Source of the DNA: Symbiodinium microadriaticum
Taxonomy: Eukaryota > Sar > Dinophyceae > Suessiales > Symbiodiniaceae
Length of the DNA stretch: 64,000 nt
Assembly: GCA_001939145.1 (NCBI GenBank)
Contig: LSRX01000067.1
Coordinates: forward strand, 1,231,690-1,295,689
Direction of reading: 5' to 3'
Shown here: positions 45,465-56,595 of the stretch, piece after piece
Layout: every line of letters begins with the position of its first letter
Position numbering within the stretch: position 1 is the stretch's first letter
Notes under the pieces: generated by a model
What the model was told of the DNA's origin: nothing
The model's input: the letters and a program-made list of their open reading frames with translations, nothing else
Databases searched by the model: none
Program-made: the position numbers and the translations under genes

Positions 45465-45865
45465 CTGAAACCCAAAACCCTGAACTCCCGACTAAATCTT
45501 GAGCCCCCAAAGCCCGAAACCCTGAACGTTTTTGGGAAGCCTCTCGGAAGGCAAAAGAACACGAAACCCTCCTCTCCTGCTTCAATGATTATAGGGATCC
45601 TTTATAGAGGGGACCTCAACACAAGGATATTCAACTCAATAAGAACGGCTAAAGACCTTGTGAAATCCTGCAACCCTTACTCAAAAAAAGCAAAAAGCAT
45701 AAACCTAAACCGTACTGAAATGATAACTTAGACAATCCAACCCTGTAGAACCCCTAATAGAACCCACCTTAAGAACCCCCAAGGTACCCTGCACCCTAGA
45801 CTCTAATTAAACTCAAACAGATTCCCTACACAAGCCCCCGGAGCCCACCTCGGTACAGACATGGG

Positions 45866-46010
45866 GTGGTTCTAAAAATTGGGGTCCCTTTTGGGGCTTT
45901 GGGTCCCTGGTGTAATACGGCACCTAATGTTTAGGGTACCCAAAACCCTCAACCCTAAACCCTAAACCTACCCAAAAAGGGACCATAAGTTTGACAACCA
46001 CTCACAGGGA
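45866..46010. mobile_element. Divergent, enlarged copy of the introner-family TIR element
   Basis: Left GGTGGTTCTAAAAATTGGGG; right end, on the opposite strand, GTGGTTGTCAAACTTATGGT. The interior AATACGGCACCTAA matches the family core. A CCCTAAACCCTAAACC run is embedded near the right arm. Confidence 0.5.
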
Positions 46011-47032
46011 GCCGCTTCCGCCAAGGGGCGCTCTGGTTCAGTTGGAGGGCAGCTTCTCGTTCGGCCTGAAGACTGGAGAAGGGGCTTGGGGCTGCTGGGG
46101 GTGTTAAGGGGGGCTGCTAGGGGTTTTTAAGGCTCTTAAGGCTTCTGGTCTGTAGGGTTTGGGGCTTGGGGGGGTGTTGGGGGTGTTAAGGCAGAAAAAG
46201 TTGCTGAGGCTTCTAAGGCCGTTTGAGACGAGGTTTGCAAAGCTTTTAAAGCCTTTAACAGGTTTTGGCCCTTAGGGTTTAGGGTTTAGGGCTTCTAAAG
46301 GATCAGTCTTTAGGGCTGTCAGGGTTTGGAAGCATTTGAGGTTTGAAGGCTGTTAGAGTGTTACGGGTTTTGTAAGGCCTTCAATGGTTTCAGGGTTCAG
46401 GGCTAGGAGAGGGTCTTTGGGCCGTTTCAGGGTTTGAAGGCATTTATCGATTTGCAGAACCCGGAGTCCCCCTGAAACCCAACTTGCCAATCCCACCCTG
46501 TTCCCCAACCAAACCAGGAAACCCTAAAAAAGCGCGGGGTTGCTCGGACCACCCTAGAACCCAGCATGAAGCCTTCAACCTCTCAGCCGACCTCGCTGAG
46601 GGCAGGAACCACGGCCGGGACCTGATGCCAAGGCTTCCGACGGCTTCCCGGAGGGGCTTTGGAAGTCTTTTCTGGGGGGTTGAAGGCTTCTAGGTTGGAT
46701 AGGGCTTGGGGTTGAAAAAGGGTTTAGGGGTTCAGGGGCGGCTGGGGTTTTGGGGTTCACGGCTTGGGATTTCTTGGGTTTTTGTGTTTTCCGGCTTTGT
46801 CGCGCTTTGGGTTCGCCGGGAGTTGTTGAAGAGGGCCCCCAGCGTGGATACTCCCATCCTGCGGAAACACCATTTCCTAAAACTAACTTGGCCGCTAAGC
46901 AGACCGAGCATCTTCTCCTCTCGAATTCGTGTTGATATAGAAGCCTGCATAGTTACCAACACTATTTCGGGGGTTGCTTCTTACATACAACTATAGTATA
47001 ATATAACTATACCCCCAAGACCCTAAATTAAT

Positions 47033-47373
47033 TCTGCCGGATCGAAGACAAGACTATCGAGTCGTGCGCCTCCTCGGTCGCTGCTGCGGCCGTGGTGGTT
47101 GTAGTGGTCGAGGTGGTGGATGCCACATTGAGTACTTCGTCTGCCTTCTCCATCCACTTCCTTGCGGACAGGGTGAACTTTGAGAAAGAGCCCCAACCCA
47201 GCTCACATCCCCAGATGCTGCAGCTTCGAAGGCGCCCGCAGTTTGCTGCTACCAAGAAGCGCGTACTCCGACACCACTGCTGGAGAGGGCTCCGCTGTGG
47301 ACTCCGCGCTGGGTTCCGCTGCAGGCTCCACAGGGGCCACTGCCGCAGGGGCCACCGTCGAAGTCGCCAAGAC
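47033..47373 (-). CDS. Candidate exons: Pro/Ala/Glu-rich linker and Thr-rich C-terminus
   Basis: After CCAAGCAG at 47374, a frame reads VLATSTVAPAAVAPVEPAAE, PSAESTAEPSPAVVSEYALL to a donor G|GTAGCA at 47253. In another frame 47216-47033 reads SFSKFTLSARKWMEKADEVL and TTTTTTAAAATEEAHDSIVL to a TAA. The two phases do not match for a direct join, so a different donor or an extra exon would be needed. The antisense strand is also partly open. Confidence 0.3.
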
Positions 47374-48487
47374 CTGCTTGGGTCAAAGATTGTGGGATTT
47401 CGGCCGACTCAGCTACAGGATGCCTGAAGCTGCAACCCCCTAAACCCCAAAAGCGAAGTCCTACTCCAAGACCCAACAGCAAAAGCCGTAGATCTCACAG
47501 ATTCCAGCTAAGAAATGCAATAAGCTGTCCAGTCATAGCAATGGTAACCGCAATAGTAACTGAGAGTACTAGTAAGTAGTAATAGTAATGGAATGGTAAC
47601 TGCTATTCATAATACTGCTTACTAGCCCTGACCCTCCTGGTCCCTACTTTGTAGGGCCCTAGAGGCTCTAGTAGGTACCTGAAGGTTCGGGTAGCAATAA
47701 GTAACAGTTATATCCTGGACCCCACCTCGATCTCGGGTGCGGAGGCCTCCGGCTCGGGAGAAGTCGAGGGGCCTGGAAGAAGCCGTGAATGGGTTTAGGG
47801 TTTAGGGTTTAGGGTTCAGGTTACGGCTTGGTTTAGGGAGCTTGAAGCAGCAGTTGAAGGCTGAGAAATAGAGTAGGACCTAGTAGGGTTTAGGGTGCGG
47901 AAAAGTCCGAAACGTGCGCCAGTCCCTAACTTGAAGCATTTCGGATGCTATCCAACGTTTGGACAGTCGCGGCATCGCGTTCTGGGCTTGAATGAGCGCC
48001 CTTACGGTTCGGACAGACCGCGAACCCCAAACCCCAAGCCCGACCATAGGGAGCCGGAAAAAGGAAGGTTTTATGGGGTTTAGGGTGTAGGCTTTAGGAT
48101 TGATCCAGGTCAAATGCAAGCCAGGCGACTTGACTCGAGGGCCCTTTGTCGGAGCTCCTCCTGTCCTGGGATTGGGGCTTTCAGATAGTATAGTATAGTA
48201 TAGTATAGTAGAGTCTAGGGTATGGAGTCTCGAGTCTAGAGAACAGAGAGTAGGGAGTAAGGGGTCTGGAGTTGAGGGTGTTGGGTCTAGGGTTTGCCGG
48301 TCGAGGGTGTGGGGCTTCAGAGCTTTAGGGCTTTGGGGTTTGGGTTCGGGCTCTAAGGGCCGGAGTCTTCAGGGCTGGACCTCGAACCATGGCCTCGAAG
48401 CTCAGCGCTCAAAGGAGCTTTCAAGCTTCAGGCCATGGACCTTCAAGGGAACGAAGCACCGAACCGTCGGCCATTTGCATATTGCCC

Positions 48488-48624
48488 CCTACACCCTAAA
48501 CCCCAAACGCTATTACACCCTAAACCCTACACCCTAAACCCCAAACGCTACTACACCCTAAACCCTACACCCTAAACCCCAAACCCTAAACCCCAAACCC
48601 TACACCCTAAACCCTAAACCCTCA
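48488..48624. repeat. CCCTAAA tract with ~38-bp higher-order unit
   Basis: CACCCTAAACCCCAAACGCTA recurs about 38 bp apart, then simpler CCCTAAA/CCCCAAA units follow, C-rich on +. Confidence 0.85.
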
Positions 48625-48716
48625 ACGAAGAACTTTCTCAGAGGGCCCCTTTAGAAAGCCGAGGGGCCTTGTTTCAGGGCTGCCACCTCTGCCTGGCTTC
48701 TGGGCTTCGCAGGCTC

Positions 48717-48851
48717 TTATTCTCTTAAGAGGAGCATCCTGCTAGAGAATTTTTGGGGGGGAGTTCTGTAGGTGCGGATGTCATTGAGCGAGGTTCCATG
48801 ATCGAGGTTTTTGCTTGCCCGACGACATGTGGCCACTCGGAAGACTCTTTC
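48717..48851 (-). CDS. Candidate terminal exon of unknown gene
   Basis: The acceptor AACCTTGCAG precedes 44 codons reading ERVFRVATCRRASKNLDHGT and later RTYRTPPQKFSSRMLLLRE to a TAA. The other strand is also open here. No family recognised. Confidence 0.3.
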   Translation of the reverse strand, partial: ERVFRVATCRRASKNLDHGTSLNDIRTYRTPPQKFSSRMLLLRE

Positions 48852-49267
48852 CTGCAAGGTTCTGGGATGGCCGTGAACATGCAACATAGACGCTCAAACC
48901 CCAAAGCCTAAACCCGAAATCCTGTAACCCTAAACCCTAAAGCCCCGATAACCATAAACCTAAACCTTTAAAAACCCCTAACCCCAAACCGGGACCCTCG
49001 CCTTCAGCTGCTTCAGCTGCTCCTGCAGGCTCGAGAGCTGCGCCACGGCCGCCGACAGTTCGGGGCCTGGCACTCGAGTCGGAGGAGGAAGGAAGCGAGC
49101 GGTTTAGGGTTTCGGGCTTAGGTTCTCAGGTTGAGGGTGTAATTATGGTATGGGGTTCGGGTGTGGGAGGTAGGCATGTAGGACACCCGAACCCTAAACC
49201 CTGAAGCTTAGGGTTCAGCTTTACAGAAGGCCTTTTGACGTTCGTATGTCATATAGGGCCTTTAATA

Positions 49268-49361
49268 ACTGGAATAAGGTTTTGGGGTATAGTATACTAT
49301 TTACTATACTATAACCATAACAAGGAACCCCCAAAATAGTCTTGGTAATTCTTTGGGCCCC
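49268..49361. mobile_element. GGGGTATAGTATAC palindrome-core element, copy 2
   Basis: AATAAGGTTTTGGGGTATAG, a repeated TATACTAT core, AACAAGGAACCCCC, GGTAATTCTTTGGGCCCC. Collinear with 26262-26343. Confidence 0.6.
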
Positions 49362-49514
49362 AAAGTAGCTCCGAAACCCAAGGAATCGCTGGCACCCCGG
49401 GCCTTGAGCTGCCCTGGCCCGAGCCAGGTCCTGCCGGAACAGCACGCAGCGGTTCTATGCGATAACAGCAAAAGTACAGAACAGTTTATCATGACATACT
49501 TTGTAATATATACA

Positions 49515-49532
49515 CATACACATATGTATGTA

Positions 49533-49567
<35 letters not shown>

Positions 49568-49735
49568 ATGTATGTATGTAGGTAGGTAGGTAGGTAGGTA
49601 GGTATGTATGTATGTATATGTGTGTGTGTATGTGTATGTATGTGTGTCTATATATATATATATATGTATATTTATGTGCGTGTGTGTGTATGTATACATA
49701 CATATATATATATATATATAGATAGAGCGAGAGAG
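49515..49735. repeat. Compound TCTG, TAGG, TATG and TA microsatellite
   Basis: TGTA/TCTG units, then TAGG, TATG, GTGTGTAT and TA runs, ending in GAGAGCGAGC. Confidence 0.95.
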
Positions 49736-49792
49736 CGAGCGAGAGAAAGGATTTGTGTATTCATTAATGTATGAGTTAATGTATTTGTATAG

Positions 49793-50312
49793 CTAGATAT
49801 ATAGGAAGATAGATAGATAGATAGACAGATAGATAGATAGATAGATACATAGATAGATATAGACAGGTATAGATAGATATAGATAGATATAGATAGATAT
49901 AGATAGATACAGATAGATACAGATAGATATAGGTAGATACAGATAGATATAGATAGATAGATATAGTCAGATATAGATAGATATAGATATAGACAGATAT
50001 AGATAGATATAGATATAGACAGATAGATAGATGAATGGATAGATATAGGTAGATATAGATAGATATAGATACATATAGATAGATATAGACAGATATAGAT
50101 AGATATAGATAGATATAGAAAGATATAGATAGATAGAAAGATAGATAGATAGACAGCTCGACATAAATAGATATAGATAGATATAGATATATAGACAGAT
50201 AGATAGGTAGGTAGGTAGGTAGGTAGGTAGGTAGGTCGATAGGTAGATAGACCGATAGATAGATAGATGGATAGATAGACAAACAGATAGATAGATAGGT
50301 AGATAGAACAAA
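49793..50312. repeat. TAGA array with TAGATA hexamer periodicity
   Basis: About 520 bp of TAGA/TATAGA units. Minus-strand open frames of Ile-Tyr-Leu-Ser up to 229 codons are artefacts. Confidence 0.95.
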
Positions 50313-50465
50313 TGTGACATACATATTTATGTGTGTATGTATTTATTTTACATATACACATACTGGTGTAATGTATTACTAAAGCGACAACAAAAAGACA
50401 AGATCAGCAAAGAGCCACAACCACCCACAACAAAAGCAGCAACAACAACAAATACAACGAATCGA

Positions 50466-50665
50466 ACACCACAACCAACCAGCAACAACGACGATGAAAA
50501 GAACCACAACGACGACCAGCACCACGACCACCACGACGACGACCACCACCACGACCACGACCGAGACCACCACAGCAAGGATGACCACTACCACAACGAC
50601 GACGACAACGACGAAGACGACCACTGCCACCCCGGCCCGGCATCGCCACCACCACCACTGTCAAC
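50466..50665. repeat. ACC/ACG trinucleotide tract
   Basis: Degenerate ACCACGACG units, open in several frames on both strands (Thr-rich, His-Asp-rich or Val-rich). Confidence 0.9.
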
Positions 50666-50902
50666 ACTCCCCCAAGCAAAAGGCGCACCAAAACACAACA
50701 TCATAAAGCCGAAAAGGAACGCCAAGCATGTGGTTTCTCATGTTGCAAGTCACCGCACGTACAACCCTACTACGCACCCTACCTCATCTGACAATGATCT
50801 GAACCATAGATCCGGGTTTGCTAGCGAAAGCAGCCTGAACCATGGCAGATATCAGCTAAACTCTATTTATTTATTTATGTATATATGTATTTGTATATAT
50901 AG

Positions 50903-50925
50903 AAATACGTGCATACATACATACA

Positions 50926-50961
<36 letters not shown>

Positions 50962-51041
50962 TATATGTATATATGTCTATATGTGTGTGTATATATATAT
51001 ATATATGTATGTGTATGTACATATATATATATATATATTGC
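50903..51041. repeat. ATAC and TA microsatellite
   Basis: CATA/ATAC units, then TA runs broken by TGTGTGTG and TGTATGTACA. Confidence 0.95.
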
Positions 51042-51358
51042 ATCATATGATGCATTCTGACTATATTCTACTGGTGACTGCATGTCCAGGGCTGTTCAGG
51101 AAATGAGGAAGGCAGTAACACGATGAGGCACCGATCAACGCGAGCCAATAACAAAATCACAGTTTAGGGGGCGGCCTAAACGATTGAATCCATCGTGGCG
51201 AGATGGGGGCAAACATCAAAAAGGGCTACGGATCCTGCTGCAGTTGTGGCAGCTCCGTCTTCAGCGACTCCGCCTGTACAGGGCTCGGTCAGCAACGGTT
51301 TTGTGTCACCCAGAGGCCTAGAGCACGGGCAAGTTCTAGACCACCCCAAATAGAACTA

Positions 51359-51487
51359 TCATTCTTTGCACCCAGACGCCGTAGACCATGGATCATTCAT
51401 CAAAAGCCCGCGCGAGTGGAAATCCTTCCGTCTTTGCGCCTCCTCGCGCCAACGGTGGCGCGTGTTCTTGGCTTCGCGGCGGCTCTC
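51359..51487 (-). CDS. Candidate terminal exon of unknown gene, Arg-rich
   Basis: The acceptor AACCTGCAG precedes 42 codons reading ESRREAKNTRHRWREEAQRR and GLLMNDPWSTASGCKE to a TGA. A plus-strand frame over the same bases (SGNPSVFAPPRANGGACSWL, stop at 51585) is an equal competitor. Confidence 0.25.
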   Translation of the reverse strand, partial: ESRREAKNTRHRWREEAQRRKDFHSRGLLMNDPWSTASGCKE

Positions 51488-51624
51488 CTGCAGGTTTGCT
51501 TCGGGCTGTAGGGTTCAGTGATTCGTGTAGTAGTACTGTAGCATCGGCGGACGACAAGGGCAGGCCATTGATTCAACCATCTTGACTCTTGAATTTCTAG
51601 TCTAGTCTGAAGAATGCAAACTTG

Positions 51625-51761
51625 CCATGACGAGCGTTATGATAACGACAGATCCCACTGCTAACACCAGACATGCTACTACAACTATAACTGCTACTGC
51701 CACTGCTACTACAACGACTGCTACAAGAAGAACGACGACGACCACCAGCACCAGCACCAGC

Positions 51762-51792
<31 letters not shown>

Positions 51793-51960
51793 CCAACCAC
51801 AACAGCACTACCCAGGGCATGGCTACGACTACCACTACCACTGCCATTCCCACTGCTACTGCCACTGCCATTGCCACTGCCACTGCCATCACCAGCACTG
51901 CTACCACGACCACCACGACGACAGCCTTGCCGACGACGACGATGTTGACGGCATTACCCG
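51625..51960. repeat. Degenerate CTA/CCA/ACG trinucleotide tract
   Basis: ACTGCTACTGCCACT-like and CACCAGCACCAG units over about 330 bp; open in several frames (Thr/Ala-rich on +, Val-rich on -), hence not taken as coding. Confidence 0.85.
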
Positions 51961-52093
51961 CACGAGGACGGGAAAACAAGAGAAATCGCAATAAGGACGA
52001 CAAGCTAAAGCAGCATGGCATAACATACAGGGAATCAAGTCAGAAACAGCAAGAAGAAGACCACTTGCAATGTCTGCACCCCATGGTTTACCA

Positions 52094-52210
52094 TCATTCC
52101 CTTCGCGTTCCGCAGGCGTTCGCGGCTGTAACATCTGTACGACGACATACCCAACTGCACTTCGGTGCTTTTGCAGCATACGGAGTAGCAGCGAATACCT
52201 GCCAGGGTTC
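52094..52210 (-). CDS. Candidate terminal exon of unknown gene
   Basis: The acceptor TTCGTTTTCAG precedes 38 codons reading EPWQVFAATPYAAKAPKCSW and RRTDVTAANACGTRRE to a TGA. A good acceptor but no family. Confidence 0.3.
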   Translation of the reverse strand, partial: EPWQVFAATPYAAKAPKCSWVCRRTDVTAANACGTRRE

Positions 52211-53349
52211 CTGAAAACGAACACTCCGACCGCAACCACAACCAATGAATCCATGCAGGCAGCCGTAATGATGTCCGACTCGACAGCACGACCCCGATAA
52301 CACCCTTCTGACAACCTCTGCGGGGCGAAGTCTTGATAGCAGCGACAAACAGACTACTACCGGAGGTACAACGGAAAATGAAAGCAAAAAACATTATTCC
52401 TCGATGTGACAAGTTACACAGAAATCTTGGTACAAATACACGAATCAGTGCAATGTGTGCTTTGTCTCAGGCTCAAGCTGAAGTCGTTCCAGCAAACCCA
52501 CTGTTGCAGCAAAGCCACCCAGACATGTCTCCGAATTCAAAAAACCCAGGTCCACTAGAAGCTTCAACGGAGGAAGACACGAGGCCAGCTGACCAGAGCT
52601 ACAGCAACAAAGACTGAAAGTCTCAGAGTCGTCACAGGAAAACGGACCTGAGGTCTAAGACACTACGAGCTCTGGCAGCGCATCACAGCTCCTCCCTCTC
52701 TCAGGCTTCAAACAATAGAACCCCTCTCCTTGTGCTTCTCCAAGCCCTTCTGAAGACGCTCCAGGAGCCCTCGGATAGACGCAGCTCCGGGAAAAAGTTC
52801 GCTTCCACTGTGGGACTGGGGCTTGAGCGCAAGGGCACGAGGTTGCCAAAACCAGTTTAAAACGAGAGGGCTTGAGGTTTGGGGCCTAGGGTTTAGGGGG
52901 CAAAAGAGCCGAGAGAATGCATCTCAAGTGAGTGCTTCGGGTGCAACGTGGCTTCTGACTTAGATGCCTCTGCTTAAATGACATCCATTGTGCGCAAGTC
53001 CTGAACTTGCAAGAACCCCAGATTACCCTAAACCCTAAACCCTAAACCCAAACCCTAAACCTAAACCCTAAACCCTAATCATGGGGAGGGCTTGGAAGGC
53101 CTGATTCTTTGGAAGCCGGACGCGAGCCCGTCTGTCACCTCGGGAAGGACATGGGGCCGGACGTTCAGGCCTGCTCAGCTTTAAACCCCGAACCCGAAAC
53201 CCCGATGCCTACCCCCCAAACCTCAACCCTAAACCCTAAACCCCAATCCCCACATCCGAACTTCTCGACATGATGTCAAACTCAGAAAAGTCTCTTTCTC
53301 GCTCGACTTTCTCCTCCTGGCAGGTGTTGCCTTGCAGGCTCAGACATGA

Positions 53350-54265
53350 AGGCAATAGTCATACTCTTAGCAATAGTGATAGTGATACTACTAGGAATAA
53401 TGAAAGTGAAAAGTGAGTGCGAAGGAAATGTAGTTGGGAGTTAATAGTTGACAGCTAAAAGTTCGTAGCAATAGTCATACAGAGAGCAATCATGATAGTA
53501 ATAGTAGGGATAATACTGATAGTGATGGTGATAATGACAATGGTAATGCCAGTGATTGTGACAATGATAAGGATAATGAGAGGGATAGCGAGAGGGACAG
53601 TGATGGTAATAGGAATGGTAGTAGCAATCATAATAGCCATGATAAAAACAACTATAAAAAGGGGTGACAATGGTAGTAATAATAATCATCGTAATACCAA
53701 TTACCTTTTAATTCATGAAAGTAGCTACAGCGATAGTATAAGCAATAGTTACAGTAAAAACTTTCAGAAAAATATGGTCATGGTCGCACTAAGAAAAAGA
53801 GTAGCAGTTTTTGCCAATAGTAACAATAATAAATATAATAGCAATTTAACAAATATGATAACAAAAACGATAGTAATCGTAACTATTAACAGTAACAATA
53901 ACTGTAACAACAAGAGCAATGGCAAAGAATAACGGCAGTGGTACAGATGATAGTAATGGTAATGCTCATGCTAGTGCTACTGCTAATGGTACTGGTAGTG
54001 GTAGTGGTCACGGTAAGGGTAGTGGGAAGGCTAATGCTCATGGTAGGTAATGGTAACGGTATTGGGTATGGCAGAGGCAACAGTACAAGAACAGTAGTAG
54101 TAATAGCAACAATAGTAATAATAATAATAATAATGATAATAATAATAATAGTAGCAACAGTAACAATAGTAGCAATAATGATAGAAATAGCGATACATAT
54201 CGTAGTAACAAGATAGTCGTAGTGATAGTGATAATGCTATCACTAGGAATGGGAATGGGAAAAGT
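53350..54265. repeat. Long degenerate GTAATA/AATAGT low-complexity tract
   Basis: About 900 bp of imperfect AGTAAT, GGTAAT and GATAAT units with no fixed period. Frames on both strands are open but compositionally extreme (Ile-Thr-Met or Tyr-rich). Confidence 0.85.
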
Positions 54266-56480
54266 CATGGACATGTGACGTGTAGTAATACGAGCAACAG
54301 TAGCAGCAAACCTAAACCCAAACTCCCTAATCCCAAGACCTCAAGCCCCTTTGGCTTAAAGGCCTACTTTCCGACAAGCCCCCAGGCTCCAAATCTGGAA
54401 TCTCCGCAAGCGACAGAATTTAGCGACTTAAGAATGTGCGAAAGTCGAAGTCTAGGGTTCAAGCGCCTTGGGCTTAGGGTTTGGGATCTAGAGTTCATGG
54501 TTGTAGCATTTACGGGCGTACGGCTTAGGATGTGTCTTCTTCAAATCTTTTGCCCGTCTGGCAAAGGTTGGGGGTTTAGGGTTTAGCGCTTCCGGGTGCG
54601 GGTTTGGTACAGCGGGGTGCGCCACGTTCAAGATTTACGGCTCAGAGTTTACAGGTTGTACGATTTCGGGCTCAGTCGTGTAGGATTGAGGGTTTTGGCT
54701 TCAGGGCTCAGGGCGAATGTACCTGATCCAAAGAACCTAGCCTTCCTAGGAGGGCCGTAAGACAAAGTCGGACCTGATATCTTCAAGCTTAGCTATCTAA
54801 ATTCTAAACAAAGAGATACTATCCATAACCATCGTACACCCTAAAGGCCCTAAAGCGTAGACCCGAAGCCACTACATACGAGATGTGTACTAGGTTGCTT
54901 GTCTGAGGACATCAAATGGGTAGACCAGGCTTCTGGCGATGCTGAGATCACAGATGAGCAAGGTTTAGGGATTACGGGTTTAGGGATTTCGGGGTTTCGG
55001 GGTTTGGGGTTTCTACCCTTTTTGTCCAGGCTGCTGTGTACGATGCAACAAGAACCCCCCCAAACCCCCAGCTCCCAAGCACGAATGATTCTTCTTTTTG
55101 CTATCCTTATTCTTCTTTCTATTATTCTGAATTAGCCTTCTTATTTGTTCTTTCTAAATCCCACAGTACCCAGCATCGGGCCGAGGCGCTGCAAGGGGAG
55201 CTTCTCCCGACCCTTTCCTTGCCATGGCAAGGTTTTTTTTTTGGGGGGGGGGCTTGCGGTATTTTGAGTTCAGGGGTCGTTGTGCTGCTAGGGGGCCGGG
55301 GGGTTTCGGGGTTCACGATGTCGGGAATTCTGGCGGCTTTCTGCTTGCTCGCTTTTCTGATTTTTGGGTGTTGGAGTCTGGGCTTAGGGTAGTTTCTCAT
55401 ACCGACACACAACCCTCGAGGCGTCTCCAAAAACTTAGATCCAGTGCTTCTGCGTCGCGTCACTGCCATCGCAGCAGTCACAGATGCCGTCTCGAATGCC
55501 TGTGGCGCTGGTACAGCACGTAAATATCCTATACCCTAAACCCTAAACCCTAAGCCCTGCGACAAGATGGCGACTCCACAGAGTCCGACACCTGAAGAAT
55601 GCCATGGCAGAACTCAGCTTTGTCATGGTTTCGGGCTTATAGGCCTTTTTAGGGTTGAGTCTTCAGGGCTTAGGGCTGACGGCTTTGGGTTCAGCGTTCA
55701 GGGTTTAGGGCTTAGGGGTTAGGGCTTAGGGCTTTGGGACTTCAAGGTTTAGGGCCCAAGAGGTCTGGAAGAAAGGGTGGGGAGTGTGTGGCCAGGTGAA
55801 CCGCTCTGGATCTGCTTGATCTGAATTCTGAAGCCAAGCGGCGCGACGTGTAGAGCAGCTTAGGAATCCCATCGGCATTCCTGGCAGGGCAGGTGGCACA
55901 TGATTTGCGCAGCACGGTGGAGCTGGCGGTGTCTGTGATTTCATGCTTAGCATGATCATCATTCCTTTGGCACTTGCCTAGGGGCCATAACAGTCTGTAG
56001 CTGCATGATGCTTCTTTTTCGTTTTGCGCCTGAGTCCTCAATCCCTAAAACCGCGACTATATACCCAAAGCCCCAAAACATCAAACTCACGGTTGCTGGT
56101 TATGGTCGGAGGGTGTTCGTAGGACGTATAGTTGGGAGATAGGAGCATGTAAGCACAGAACCACCCTAAGGGATGCTATGGGCCCCGTTGCGAGCGAAGA
56201 GAGAGCTTTCCCTCCGAGCTCTGGCAGCTGCACAACACAAGAAGGCCCAAGGGAAGCCCTGAGCACTAAACCCTAAGCCCCTTCCCTGAACCCACTGAAC
56301 CCTAAACCCGAACCCCTTGAACCCCAAAACAACCCAAATCAAAAAACCCAAACCCCCTTCATAACAGAGCCCTTCGTCGTTCTGTCTGTCCTGCAATGGA
56401 AGAGCGTCCCATCCAGACCGGCACAGGCCGAGGTCCCAGGCTCATCACTACCATCCTTTGCTTCGACTCCCCCTATTACT
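54266..56480. other. Intergenic; telomere-like tracts and one candidate exon
   Basis: Short TTTAGGG/CCCTAAA runs near 54570, 54965, 55535 and 55690. A minus-strand open segment at 56041-55755 (HEITDTASSTVLRKSCATCP, ARNADGIPKLLYTSRRLASE) looks protein-like but has no family; confidence in it alone is about 0.25. Confidence 0.45.
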
Positions 56481-56595
56481 CGGAGGCCTCAAAAAAGGTG
56501 GGATGAAGGTAGGTAGGATTAAGGATCCCTTAAAATAGAAGGACTACTCTTTGGGAAAATTCCACCTACCTTCATCCCACCTTTTGAGGCCTCCG
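56481..56595. mobile_element. 115-bp palindromic MITE
   Basis: Arms of about 35 bp: CGGAGGCCTCAAAAAAGGTG at the left and, on the opposite strand, CGGAGGCCTCAAAAGGTGGG at the right, both continuing GGATGAAGGTAGGT. The only differences are a 2-nt indel and changes at the inner end. The 40-bp middle is unrelated. Second-copy evidence within the window is lacking. Confidence 0.8.

Larger units (their letters stand above)
46011..48716. other. Intergenic, mixed repeats; one candidate exon pair
   Basis: Runs of TTAAGGC/GGCTTC words (46080-46450), low-complexity TAGTAA (47520-47620), a TATAG repeat (48185-48215) and telomere-like tracts. No named gene apart from the candidate at 47033-47373. Confidence 0.5.

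Noticed and set aside
49672..50361. 229-codon minus-strand frame
   Set aside because: Translation of the TAGA array.
50331..52214. Asp/His-rich and Thr-rich frames of up to 239 codons
   Set aside because: They follow degenerate trinucleotide and TA repeats; several frames on both strands are equally open.
53441..54274. Ile/Met/Thr-rich and Tyr-rich frames
   Set aside because: Low-complexity GTAATA tract with extreme composition on both strands.
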